A stretch of 24,099 nucleotides of DNA, from NCBI GenBank assembly GCA_021464525.1, contig JADRCO010000966.1:1-24099 (forward strand), read 5' to 3'. The notes under the pieces are model-generated. The model was not told where the DNA came from. It did not search any database and saw only the letters and a list, made by a program, of their open reading frames with translations. Origin of the DNA: Rhizophagus sp. LPA8_4_AMF (Eukaryota > Glomeromycota > Glomeromycetes > Glomerales > Glomeraceae). Below are positions 9,321 through 19,083 of the stretch, piece after piece (positions within the stretch are counted from its first letter, which is position 1; the number at the start of each line of letters is the position of its first letter). Both the position numbers and the translations under genes were made by a program.

Positions 9321-10319
9321 TCTTTTCCCATTCCCCGGAATAAACGGAATAAGAAAAAATATAAGGGCATGGCCATTGTGGCAACTAATATCCTAACACT
9401 AACCTCAATTATTATTTCTATCATAACCAGCACGATCTTATTATTATCTCGATGAGAATGGCTCTCCAAATCAACAATTGTCCACGATCACGTTCGAAAA
9501 GTCGATTTCCCGTCGGTACAACCGACTTTGTTCGTTTCTTAAACAGATGTTTTACTCTCTTTCCAAAAGTTCTTACATTTTCTCACAATACTCGTTCGTT
9601 ACGGCAAGTCGATTTAGTTTTATCCATAGATTTTTATTTATATTTTTCACAAGGTCATTGTACTATATAATTTGCAAGTGGCTTTGACTCCTCTTTTAAA
9701 AACCATTGAACGTAAATCGTTTTGAAGATGTGCTATCTATAATGTCATTGCAGAGTAATTTATTTTAATGGAAAATTTGTTGTGCTTGATTTTGGATTGG
9801 AATATTTGATTGTGTTATTTTATTATATTGTCTTTTGTGTCTTTTATTCTTTGAATATCATCTTTTTTCTCATACTACATATTTTTTTCGACGTTTGACA
9901 AACCTGCTCCATTTTCTTTGGATTTTAGACGTTTGTGGGTGACAGATTATTTATTACAATGTTAATCACCCAAAGTAGATTTAAATTTGTTGATAGATCG
10001 CTCACGTGACTAAAGTTCAAATAGAATTGATTTATTCAAAATAAAATGATAACTTTGAAGCATAATACCCTATATGTCCCATTCCGTGTAAATTATAAAA
10101 TAGGAACCGAAAATTAAGAAGACAAATTATTATTATTATTAAAATAAAAATAAAAATTAAATAAAAAAAAAATTAAATCTAACAATAACCCACTAAATGT
10201 GTAAAAGAATACAACTCATAAGAGCAAAAAAGCAATAAACTTTAATAAAATAAATTAATTATTGCAAATTTAAATAGAAGATATATTATATTCTTATCTT
10301 AATAAAAAAAAATGGTAAT
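9321..10319. other. Intergenic stretch upstream of copy 4
   Basis: There is no supported gene. The overlapping open frames at 9452-9687 are compositionally odd but lack any recognisable domain. The minus strand here reads like decayed coding sequence (LWIKLNRLAVTNEYCEKM, then stops). A TCACGTGA lies at 10,002. The segment from 10,110 to 10,310 is A-rich low complexity just past the stop of the Rab-exchange-factor gene. Confidence 0.4.
10002..10009. promoter_or_regulatory. TCACGTGA palindrome upstream of copy 4
   Basis: This is the fourth octamer of the same kind, in the context gctcacgtgactaaa. It is about 690 bp upstream of the copy 4 start region. Confidence 0.35.
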
Positions 10320-10951
10320 TTATTCATTGAGTAAATATCTGACCCGGTCAGCGGCAATCAAATATTCATTACTCTCCGTATGAGTATCATTATATCCTAA
10401 TGGTTCTATATTAATACATCCAGGACAACCTAAATATCTAACTCCTGTAACTATAGTGTTCGTGACACTGATATTTTCAAATGCCATTATGTCATTCAAT
10501 ACCCAAAATCCTTGATTAGGAGAATCATCATCAGAAGAATTTTCAGAGGAAGAATTTTCAGAAGAAGAATTTTCAGAATCAGATCCTTTCGTGACTTTTC
10601 CATTTTCAATTTCATTCGGTAATTTTAACTATCAACGTATAAAGAAATGAACAAACAATGAAATTTTTCGTTAGAAAAGTTGAGATTTCCAAAATAAAAA
10701 TATACGAAACTAGTTTCTCGTACCTTTTCATTTGATCTTTCAACCCATTTTCCAAAATTCGCACGTAAAATAAGGATCTGACAACCATTTGAACAGTAAA
10801 GATCGTATGCATTGTGTTTTTCGGAATTTACAAGTTGATTTTGAGGATCAGTAAATTCGTTAAAGGGGACACCAAAAACTTCTTTATGTTCAAGAAAATA
10901 ATCTTCTTTATTTTCAAGAAAATAATCTTTATTTTCAAGAAAAGCTTCCAT
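10320..10951 (-). CDS. DSS4: Mss4/Dss4-like Rab guanine-nucleotide exchange factor (RABIF family), two exons
   Basis: Exon 1 is 10,951-10,724 and exon 2 is 10,628-10,320. They are separated by a 95 bp phase-0 intron with GTACGA at the donor, a CTAAC branch-point sequence and TAG at the acceptor. The product is 178 residues. Mss4 family members bind nucleotide-free Rab GTPases of the secretory pathway and hold a structural zinc between two cysteine pairs. Here the pairs are C53/C57 (CSNGC) and C144/C147 (CPGC). Between them lies FWVLNDIMAFENISVTNT, matching the family's W-V-D-FENVG Rab-contact segment. Family members end with a hydrophobic strand resembling EYLIAADRV here. The first pair is C-x3-C, where human Mss4 has C-x2-C. 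The N-terminus carries a triplicated FLENKE-like unit, and exon 2 begins with an ENSSS triplicate plus DDD. The ATG at 10,951 is the first in frame. The next gene, PIG-P, is divergent, 581 bp away. Confidence 0.88.
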
Positions 10952-11532
10952 CCTTTTTACAGTAAAGAAATATTTATTGGAGTGAGAGAATTTTTAGATA
11001 AAGTGTGTTGGCAAAGGAAAATATATATATATATAAACTCCCTAAAGAATGACAAAAAAGGCAATGAATTTAAAACACGATTAAACGAATGAATTTCCTA
11101 GCCTTATAATTTATAATAAATAGGATTCATTCATTATTGAAAACCATTCAAAACCTGATTTAGGATTGGTAAAAGCAAAGAAAAAAATGGTATGGAGTTA
11201 ATCTTACCATTTTGTAATCAAATCCGGAGTCAACCTTTGTTAAACTTACCAACTCTGTGACGTCCCTTTGATCTAATCTCTTTTAATATATAGAATGTTT
11301 ACACCCTGTATAACATTAAATGCAAATCAGATTAAGAGAAATTAAAAACTGATTTAGTGCGTCGTAACACAACGCATCATGTTACTTGGATGTCTCATTA
11401 AAAATTCTGTGTAAAAACCATGAAAAATGATAATCAAATAAAAATAAAGATAAGGAAGGGATCAAAAAAATTTAAATTTTTATATTTTATAGATAAAAGA
11501 AGTAGAAATTACATGCTCGTTAAATTTCGAGC
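10952..11532. promoter_or_regulatory. Shared intergenic region between divergent DSS4-like and PIG-P genes
   Basis: This 581 bp stretch must hold both promoters. It contains a short TA run near 11,021-11,034 and no convincing open frame. The frame at 11,420-11,731 overlaps PIG-P exon 1 out of frame and is rejected. No recognised factor site stands out. Confidence 0.5.
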
Positions 11533-13062
11533 ATGGAATATACCAATAATGAAAACGAGTCAAAATCACGAGTGGGCTTTAATAACGTTTTGTTTAGTTC
11601 AGAAACAAGTGATAATTATTTTCAATATGGTGAAAATAATGAAAATGGTCAAGAACCATCTTCACCTACTTCAACACAACACCAAACGAAACCGATCTAT
11701 CCTAGGACAAGGACCCTCGGGTAAAACATAAAGCGAGTTTTTTTTTGCTTCCGCTTCGTTTAATTTACACTTTGAAAGATATTAACCCATTATAATTTAG
11801 GAGAACTGCTTCGTATAGTAGTTTACTTGCGAACAAAACCGAGAGTTCGAAAACGAGTTCATCATCAACTTCACAAAATGATTTATCAAAATATCATGTT
11901 CCTGGGTAAGTCAATTGTAATAATCTTGTTGATTTTATTTTTGGTAAAGTTTCTAATTTGAAACTAAACCCATTTAGTGCGACAAATTTGTATCATACAG
12001 ACGAATCTCCAACTACATTAACGAAAACGCCAACATATGAATATTATGGATTCGCACTATATTTATTATCATTTATTGCATTCGGTAACTTTCGTTATTC
12101 AAAAAATTTTTATCTTTTAACGAGTTTAACATTTATCGTAGGACTATGCTGGTTTACGACGTTTAAGCAAATGAAATATTCAATATTGTGATGCGGAATT
12201 AAAATCAGCACAGTCCTAATAAATGATAAAATAATTTTTATTGGATGGGATATATATTTAATTTCTTTGGTATTTTTCTTCCCCATTCAATAATTATAAT
12301 ATTAATAACTTTTGATCTAACAAAAATAATTTTAAATTTTAAATTGTATAGTTATTTATTTATTATGGGCATATTTACCGGATGAAGTATTAATCTCGCT
12401 GGGAATAACTTATTATCCAGATAGGTAATTATCATAATTTTATATAATTACTGTATATAATCGCTTTATATATTATATATTAAAGCCAACACTTTTTAAG
12501 GTATTGGGCGCTTGCATTACCAGTATGGACATTTGTATTAGTATTATTTATATATGCAACATTTATATCAATAAATTTCTTGAATACAAGTCCATTTGAT
12601 TCTTATAATACTATAACCGGTAAAAAATTCAAAATTATTATATTTAATTTCGACATTTTAATATACATGGATATGAATAACTAAATAATCAATTCATCAT
12701 TAGATGACTATGCGAACATAGGACAAAATTTATCACAATTGTCTGGTATAACGGATGATTTTGTACCAGAATTACATGATATACCGATTGGCATTGTTAA
12801 CGCATGCTTATATCAGAATGTTGATGGATTAGGATTGTGGGAGGAATATGAAGAGGAGAATAAGAATAAAGAGAATATTTATGATAACAATCAAAATGTA
12901 AAGGGAGGAGGAGGAGAAGAAGAAGGACCCGAATCCGGTTCGGGAAGTAAAATAATAATCATAATAATATTATTATTAGTAATAATCTTTTATTTACTAG
13001 ATATTCATTTGAAAATTTTCGAGTGGTTTTTAAGTAGCGATTCAAGTTTAGATGATTTATAG
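11533..13062 (+). CDS. PIGP: PIG-P / Gpi19, subunit of GPI-N-acetylglucosaminyltransferase, six exons
   Basis: The product acts in the ER membrane complex that transfers GlcNAc to phosphatidylinositol, the first step of GPI-anchor synthesis. Exons are 11,533-11,720, 11,801-11,905, 11,978-12,084, 12,352-12,424, 12,501-12,619 and 12,704-13,062. All introns are GT-AG and all junction phases agree, giving 316 residues. An in-frame TAA lies four codons before the ATG. Residues 1-115 are polar and Ser-rich. The PIG-P core follows: EYYGFALYLLSFIAFVIYLLW (119-139, membrane segment 1), LGITYYPDRYWALALPVW (150-167), membrane segment 2 to about 184, then SPFDSYNTITDDYAN (188-202) and ELHDIPIGIVN (220-230), the family's C-terminal motif. 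Unlike the usual two-span protein, this one continues with an acidic Gly-rich linker and a third hydrophobic segment (about 280-300), ending in SSDSSLDDL. Intron 3 (267 bp) is the longest and stays open for about 100 bp past its donor. Confidence 0.94.
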
Positions 13063-14128
13063 GTAAGTAATTAATTAAGGTAAGTGATGGTAATAAATAA
13101 TAAGCATTAGAAAAAAATGTATAATAATTTAATATTTCAATAATTTAATATTTTGTTATTATTAATATTTTAATTGAGTATTTTAATATTTAGATATATA
13201 TAGACTTGATTTCTCCTACAATAGATTAATTTTATTTATTTTTGTACAAAATTATAGAACACAATTTATTTGTACTATATAATTTTTTTTTATGTAAATA
13301 AAAAGAATTGTAGATATACATATATACATAATATATAACTTTTTATATTAATTTATAAATAGATAATAATGCAAGAATTATGCAAACAAACAAATAATGA
13401 AAAACGTGTTCAATGTTTTTTTATCAGGTAATGAATGACTTGCATTAACTTTTAATTTTTTCTAATGGAGCGCATGGATACAATTAATTGTACTGTATGT
13501 GCTGTATGAATTGTAGGTCGTGGGGAAGGAGGGAAAAATATTTTTTCATACATGCCAAAAATATATGATCCCGATTGCGTCAAAATTAACATCATATGTG
13601 ACCTTATTGTAAATTTATTTATTTTTCATTCCTTTTTTTTCATTATTAGATAAACAAAAATATATTTTTTTTCTTTATTAATAATTCAATGAGATGATGA
13701 TATGAAATATATGTTATACTATTACTATTGTAATGATAATATTAATATATTAATATAATACAAAAAAAACCAAAAAAATATAATACATTCAAGAAATATA
13801 TAATTTTTTTTTTATTATTACTTTTTTCTTTAATCTCAAAAAATATATACTAATATATATATATATATTTTTTTCTTTTTTCATTAATAAAATTTTAGTT
13901 TTATATATAATGATATACATCCCTTTTTTTTTAGATGATAAATTTTTTTTTTTATAAAAAAAAAATAAAAAAATAACCATAAAATAACCATAACCAAACG
14001 TAATAATAATACACTAAAATATTGATCAAGAATGATTTCTCTTCCTTTTTCACATCTCAAAATTCGCTTAATCATCCGCTCTATCAGCGTGTTTAACCGT
14101 GTATTCGATTAACCAAATTTTTTTTTTT
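13063..14128. other. Convergent 3' intergenic region (PIG-P and SUN genes)
   Basis: This AT-rich stretch must hold both 3' ends. A GTAAGT donor-like hexamer directly abuts the PIG-P stop. AATAAA-type signals occur near 13,297. A possible micro-ORF starts at 13,371 (MQELCKQTNNEKR), followed by a donor-like gtaatg and, after about 90 bp, an acceptor-like tgtag, but the joined frame ends within about 36 codons; I do not call it a gene. The remainder to 14,128 is homopolymer-rich. Confidence 0.4.
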
Positions 14129-15922
14129 TTATTTTATTTTAGGATCAGCCGATACAGTAGGTATAGCAGGATCACCATGTACTCTGAAACGATAAAGACA
14201 AGTATATTCAGGTTTACCCCAATTACTAATTATTCTCATGATGATAGCTCTTATAGGTTTATTATACTTTAAAATATGGTCGGGTACTTCAAAAGTTTGT
14301 ATGGGTAAACCATTAATATCATAAGTAAATTTACCCAAATATAAATGACGAGGGGAACTACCCAAAAGTAATTCACCATTAGTATCAATTTCTATATGAT
14401 TCAAATGACTTAATCCATCATCATATTGATCATCAGCTCTTCTTCCACATGTATCTTCAGTTGATTCCATTCGTGGATTGAAATCTTCGCTTAAATCTAA
14501 GCTTAAATCCTCATCAATATCATCATTTTTGCTTACAATCCCATCATCAATGATTCCCCACACTTCAAAATCTTTTGGTGCAGATAATACATCATCTGTA
14601 GCAATGTCTTTACTAATGTGATCATAAGTAACAGCTGTAACAAAAACTTTTCTATCAAGAAATATAGCCAATTGACCCTCTTGACCAGAAAGTGGCCAAC
14701 ATTGACCAACATTAGTATCATGAGAAATTGCTGTTACCGGAGGTTTACCACGAGTGATACCTTTACCGGTAAAATAAGCGAGAGTTTGTTTATACCATTC
14801 ATTAGGCCATTGTTCATAAGTTTTGCTAGTATATTTAGTGATAATTTTTGCACCACCAGAATGTAAAGCGAAATCACGCCTATTCAACTTATCCTGTGAA
14901 TATTTTAGTAATTCTTCTTTAGCAACTTTACGTGCTTCATTACGTATTAATTCCACCGCCTTTTCATCTCTCGTAGAACCTAACTTTCTAATTGAAGTTT
15001 CTTCATCTCTGGAAGAACCTCTCCTTCTAATTGGACCTTTTTTACTATCTGATGATACAATATTTTTTATTTCGTCCCTTATTAAAGCACGTAAAGGTTC
15101 ATTCGATATTGATGATAAATGTTTATCATTCTCCATAAAATTTTTAACTTCAGCTATAATTATTTGTTTAAAATCTTCCAAGGTGACTACAATACTATCA
15201 TCCACATCTTTTTTTTTTTCACCGATCGGTTGAATCTTATAAGTTTTACCATCCATAGCCCAAATATATATTCGATTTGATGAAAAGTAATCCATAAAAG
15301 ATTTATTTTCTTGTTTATTGTCTGAAAATGTTAATAATAATAATAATAATAATACTGTAAAAATAAATAAATATAGTAATTTCCTATTCCCAGTTAAACT
15401 ATTCCAAACGAATTTGATTAAATTTTTTATGATCAAACATATGGAAGAGATTATAAACCTTATTGGGTTTAATAATTTTGTAAATAAATCGATAAAAAAA
15501 TTAAATATACCTTTTGAATTATTATTATTAATATTATTATTATTATTATTATTTACGACACTACGATCGGTAGGTAAATTAGGAACGAATTGATTTGTAT
15601 CATCATCAACAATAACGTCATCAACATTATCATTATAATAATTATTATCATTAATAACATGAGGGTTAAATATTGATGGTTGTGAACTTTCTAATTGTAA
15701 ACGTCCATAGATTTCTTCTTCTCTAGAAAAAGGATTTTTTTCTTGTGAATATATATCACTTGTTGGGGTAGGACGTTCTCTTAAATATGCTGTATATTTT
15801 TGAGAACCCAAAGAAATTTGAGAGCTTTGGGATCCTTGAGAACTACCATTTCGTTTACTTCTTGATCTTTTAGGAGTTGCTGGTGGTGTCTGTGGTTCTG
15901 ATGATTTACGTCTTGCCGGCAT
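14129..15922 (-). CDS. SAD1: SUN-domain inner nuclear membrane protein (Sad1-like)
   Basis: This intronless gene codes for 597 residues. SUN proteins span the inner nuclear membrane and bind KASH proteins in the perinuclear space to form the LINC bridge. In order there is a basic Ser/Pro-rich nucleoplasmic N-terminus (1-80), an acidic Asn-rich linker with an Asn run at 124-135, a hydrophobic amphipathic stretch (137-176) and a membrane segment KLLYLFIFTVLLLLLLLTF (181-199). A charged, probably coiled-coil stalk (240-345) follows, then the SUN domain (about 354-584). Diagnostic motifs are SGGAKI, VGQCWPLSG, APKDFEVWG, GKFTYDINGLPIQTFEVP and NWGKPEYTCLYRFRVHG. C408 and C575 match the conserved intramolecular disulfide pair of SUN2. 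The position of the SUN2 cysteine that bonds to KASH appears to be Thr. A roughly 68-residue acidic insertion (459-526) splits the domain. The ATG at 15,922 is the first in frame and is followed by a typical basic start. It is convergent with PIG-P. Confidence 0.94.
   Translation of the reverse strand: MPARRKSSEPQTPPATPKRSRSKRNGSSQGSQSSQISLGSQKYTAYLRERPTPTSDIYSQEKNPFSREEEIYGRLQLESSQPSIFNPHVINDNNYYNDNVDDVIVDDDTNQFVPNLPTDRSVVNNNNNNNINNNNSKGIFNFFIDLFTKLLNPIRFIISSICLIIKNLIKFVWNSLTGNRKLLYLFIFTVLLLLLLLTFSDNKQENKSFMDYFSSNRIYIWAMDGKTYKIQPIGEKKKDVDDSIVVTLEDFKQIIIAEVKNFMENDKHLSSISNEPLRALIRDEIKNIVSSDSKKGPIRRRGSSRDEETSIRKLGSTRDEKAVELIRNEARKVAKEELLKYSQDKLNRRDFALHSGGAKIITKYTSKTYEQWPNEWYKQTLAYFTGKGITRGKPPVTAISHDTNVGQCWPLSGQEGQLAIFLDRKVFVTAVTYDHISKDIATDDVLSAPKDFEVWGIIDDGIVSKNDDIDEDLSLDLSEDFNPRMESTEDTCGRRADDQYDDGLSHLNHIEIDTNGELLLGSSPRHLYLGKFTYDINGLPIQTFEVPDHILKYNKPIRAIIMRIISNWGKPEYTCLYRFRVHGDPAIPTVSADPKIK
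15326..15352. repeat. AAT-type microsatellite coding for the membrane-segment leucines
   Basis: A run of AAT units on the plus strand reads as TTA leucine codons on the minus strand, inside the SUN-protein membrane segment (about residues 190-197). A related ATT run near 15,518-15,553 codes for the asparagine run at residues 124-135. Triplet slippage at both sites would change length without breaking the frame. Confidence 0.75.
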
Positions 15923-17216
15923 ATGTTATATACTAATATATAATATTGGTAAACGATCTTTAAAAATAACCTACAACTGTAGTAGGTTAGTGGCAATGTA
16001 GTAGGATATTGGCAAGTGTCTTGATAAAATATTAAAGGGGGAAGGGAGATCTTTTTTTTTTATACAAGAAGAAAAATTTTTTTAATCGATTTATTTTACT
16101 TTTATATATATACCGTTTTTTTTTCTTAAATAGAAAAAAAAAAGGTAAAAAAAAAGATGTCTTTAATTGGTTTTTTTTATAAGTAAACAGATGAATGAAT
16201 GGCTGATGAATAGCCTCTTCCCCTATTAGGTTTTATATGTCTTTTTTATTAAATGGCGAACGGACACAGCTGTGTACTTTATAAAAGGTTATTACTTAAA
16301 CCCTTAAACCCTTCACACTAATTACTTAACTAGGGTGTAGATTAAATCATCATTAAATAATATTAGTAGTATAATGGATTTATTATAACAACAATAACAG
16401 ATAATATATAAAAGTACTATATATATAGTGTAGTGCACTGTATAATTGTTTATCAGCAAATGTTCGTCAAATACACATTACAGCAGCATTGAGCACTTTA
16501 CAGTACAGTAATAAAGGATGAATAGCCGAATAGACTGAATAGAAAGAATGTTATATGATATAACTATACGTTTGTTACTTTGTTTAAATAATAGAACATT
16601 ATTCAAGGGGAACATATTTAGATGTAATGTATTTCTTACCGATTTCTTTACAAACATGGTATTTGCATTTCATTTATTAGATTGTTAAAACTTTGAATTT
16701 TGTAACACAATTCGCTAAAAAGAAATTTGTTTCTTTTTGGGATAGAACAATAAGTAATTATTCTAAAAATAACAAAAAAGAAAATAATTTTTTTTCTTTT
16801 CGCGTTTTTTATTAAAGTTACTGTACTTTGTTTCAAACAAACAAAAAAAAATAATTATCTAATAAATGATATTGTGGTTTGTTGATATAACATCATTGAT
16901 TACACTATTATTACTTTAAAAAGAAAAATTCGGTTGATACAAAATAAAAAAGGAAAATTTTTTGATTAACCTTTGTTAATCGAATATCTTCCAATTCTTT
17001 TTAATACTAATTGTAAAAAAAAAGCGCGACACTTCGTTTCACATGTTAAAGAATCGAGAATTTTTTCATACAAATTAAAGAATAAAAAAAAAATTTTTTA
17101 TATATATATATATATTATACGATAGTATAATGAGTACAATCAATACATACGCATACATATATTTTTTTTCCTTTTTTTCATAATGATTTATTAAAAGGGA
17201 AATTGGTTTATTCCTT
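15923..17216. other. Upstream region of the SUN gene and gene-free AT-rich stretch
   Basis: No gene can be supported. A 19 bp direct repeat (gtagtagg, then ttggcaa) lies at 15,979-16,016, directly upstream of the SUN start, and may be regulatory. The segment at 16,200-16,530 is somewhat less AT-rich, without an open frame. A TA run lies at about 17,099-17,115. The minus frame at 16,648-16,836 is low-complexity. Confidence 0.4.
15979..16016. repeat. 19 bp imperfect direct repeat upstream of SUN gene
   Basis: Two adjacent 19 bp units of the form gtagtagg-t/a-tagtggcaa / gtagtagg-atattggcaa lie 57-94 bp upstream of the SUN start codon. The first also forms a small hairpin with the preceding cctac. 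The role is unknown. Confidence 0.6.
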
Positions 17217-17494
17217 TTACATTTTAACTTGTTCTTTTTTGATATTACTTTTACACGCCGAATTTGGTAAATATTTCTTCTTTGCTTCTAAAAGAAAAAA
17301 AAGTATTTTAAACGAAGATATGATAGATATGACGATTAAATTCTTATTTTGTCTTTATAGATGTAATTAGATGTAAGAACGGAGCACATATAAGTATTTC
17401 TGTCTTTAAAGGGACAAAGTTTGTGATCACGTGCAACCAATCATTTTTAACCTAAGGATTTTTGTATGCCAAAAATTGAAGGCTTTGAAGCCAT
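17217..17494 (-). CDS. Candidate small spliced ORF, 37 residues, unassigned
   Basis: On the minus strand an ATG at 17,494 opens a frame beginning MASKPSIFGIQKSL, which ends in a possible donor (G then GTTAAA, 17,451). A polypyrimidine tract and TTTTAG acceptor at 17,288 lead to a second block ending KKYLPNSACKSNIKKEQVKM and a TAA stop. The phases agree across the 164 bp intron. Two CACGTG-core sites lie within or next to exon 1. The donor is weak, the protein is tiny and I recognise no family, so this may be coincidence or only the last exon of a longer gene. Confidence 0.2.
17427..17433. promoter_or_regulatory. TCACGTG E-box
   Basis: CACGTG-core site in the context gatcacgtgcaa, one of a pair 76 bp apart in an otherwise gene-poor stretch. 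Binding is inference. Confidence 0.35.
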
Positions 17495-17502
17495 GTGTGT
17501 AA

Positions 17503-17510
17503 TCACGTGA
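17503..17510. promoter_or_regulatory. TCACGTGA palindrome
   Basis: A perfect octamer 9 bp upstream (minus strand) of the candidate small-ORF start codon. It is the same octamer as at the protease family promoters. Confidence 0.35.
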
Positions 17511-18100
17511 TAAATGGTGACCGCAGGGTGCAGGTGCTGCTAACTGTAATAAATACAATGAAAAAAATGACTAATTTTATTATACTACAAAGTAAAAACC
17601 ATTTAAAATAACTAAAAAATAAGAATTAATAAACAAATAAACAAATTAGATATATTATAATACAAAGCAATTAAAAACCAATTTTTTAAAAATTAAATAT
17701 TATAATTTAGGTAATTATATAAAAATATAGTAAAAAAAATGTAAATCTATTATATATTAATAGGCTAATTTTTTGATTCTCATAACATAAAAATTTAAAA
17801 ATGACTTGGCAACCCAGCTTTTAATTTTTTTTAAAAATTTTATATGTAAAATTCATATGAAATTTTTTTTAATTTTAGCCAGTACAATATAATAGTAATA
17901 TAAAAATTTTTTTTTAAGACAATAAAAACTGATTCAACCAGGATATGAGAACCAATTTTATAACTTTATATCATTTTAAAATAAAAAAAAATATAAAAAA
18001 GATTTTTACTATATAAATAACTAAAATTATTTTGCATTTCTTTGTTTTAGATTTACTAAATTTATGCAATAAATAATTGTTCAAAAAGCAAAATTTTATT
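17511..18100. other. AT-rich gene-free stretch before the repeat array
   Basis: No gene. A weak inverted repeat, gattctcata near 17,775 against tatgagaacc near 17,945, could mark an old miniature element of about 200 bp, but the termini are not clear enough to call. Confidence 0.3.
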
Positions 18101-18356
18101 AATTTTTTTAAATTTTCCCTTTTCTTTTTCTTAAAATTTTGGTTTCATATAAATATTAAAAAATAATTTTTTATATAATACTTTTCTTTTTATAAAATTA
18201 ATCTAATTTTTAGATTTCTTTTTATTACTTTTTTCTTCTCCTTCTTCATATTTTCAAAATTTTAATAGTAAAAAATAATTAAATTATTTTTGATTTTTTT
18301 TTCCCACTTTTTTTCAATATAAATATTAAAAAAAAAAATTTTTATATAATATTTTT

Positions 18357-19083
18357 AGGATCCTAAATACAGTCAACTCTCTATATATGCATCCTCTATA
18401 TATATGCATTCACTATATATACCCTCCACATATGCACTCTATAGTTCAGTCCCAAGCTTATATGATTTATAATTATTTATTCTCTATAAATGCACACCCT
18501 CTTTAAATGCACGATTTTGAAAATAATGTATATAGTTCCAAGGGGGGCATATAGAGAGAGTTGACTGTATTTCTTATCTATATCAATTAAAAATTACTCT
18601 ATATTATATCTCAGTAAATATTAAAACTATAATATAAAATTATTATTATTGAGTTCCTCTTATAAAGACAAACTTAATGGTATAAATTTTATTAAATTTA
18701 AATTATTAGTAGTTAGCTAAAAAACAGGATATGTAGTTTAAAATTTTTTAAAAATATCTCTTTTTTTTTGAGATTTTACATCTATGTGTATAAAAATAAT
18801 GATAAAAATGTAATAATAACATCAATAAAATAAGCAATGTTTTGAAAATTTTATATGGTCAATAAGCAAACTCTAATACTAACCTATATATAGATTATTT
18901 AGGATTAAGGTTGGTTGTCATAAGTAACAATTACTATATTTTGAATTACAACTTAAGTGGATTGTAATATTATAAATATAAATTGTAAATTAGTTGTAAA
19001 TACTATACTATTGTAGTAAGCTAAAATATGGTAATTCTAATTTATAACCATTATAATTACTTGATTTTTAGACTTAGGATCCC
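18357..19083. mobile_element. 727 bp non-autonomous element with 8 bp target duplication (hAT-like?)
   Basis: This segment interrupts one unit of the array exactly within its tataatatttttcc phrase. The octamer atattttt is present on both sides (18,349-18,356 and 19,084-19,091). The ends are short inverted repeats: aggatcctaa on the left and ttaggatccc on the right. An 8 bp duplication is typical of hAT elements, but the termini are not the classical CAGGG type and the flanks are low complexity, so the family is tentative. It contains no coding sequence, and about 200 bp of it is a second element (18,370-18,567). Confidence 0.55.
18370..18567. mobile_element. 198 bp pogo/Tigger-like miniature inverted-repeat element
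   Basis: The ends are near-perfect inverted repeats, beginning CAGTCAACTCTCTATATATG on the left, with the right end as its reverse complement apart from about two mismatches. TA dinucleotides flank both sides (18,368-18,369 and 18,568-18,569). CAGT-starting termini with TA duplications are characteristic of the pogo/Tigger branch of Tc1/mariner. Internally there are degenerate ctctataaatgcac repeats. There is no coding sequence, so it depends on a transposase in trans. Confidence 0.8.

Noticed and set aside
9452..9687. Two overlapping plus-strand open frames
   Set aside because: Neither has a recognisable domain. They overlap each other in different frames, and the minus strand looks equally coding-like, so no gene can be supported.
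13371..13570. Possible two-exon micropeptide beginning MQELCKQTNNEKR
   Set aside because: The joined frame ends after about 36 codons in a low-complexity 3' region; the evidence is too thin.
14823..15233. 136-codon plus-strand open frame
   Set aside because: It is antisense to the SUN-protein stalk, and the SUN frame is unequivocal.
17761..17970. Possible miniature element with gattctcata inverted ends
   Set aside because: Only about 12 matching bases, unclear ends and no target duplication.
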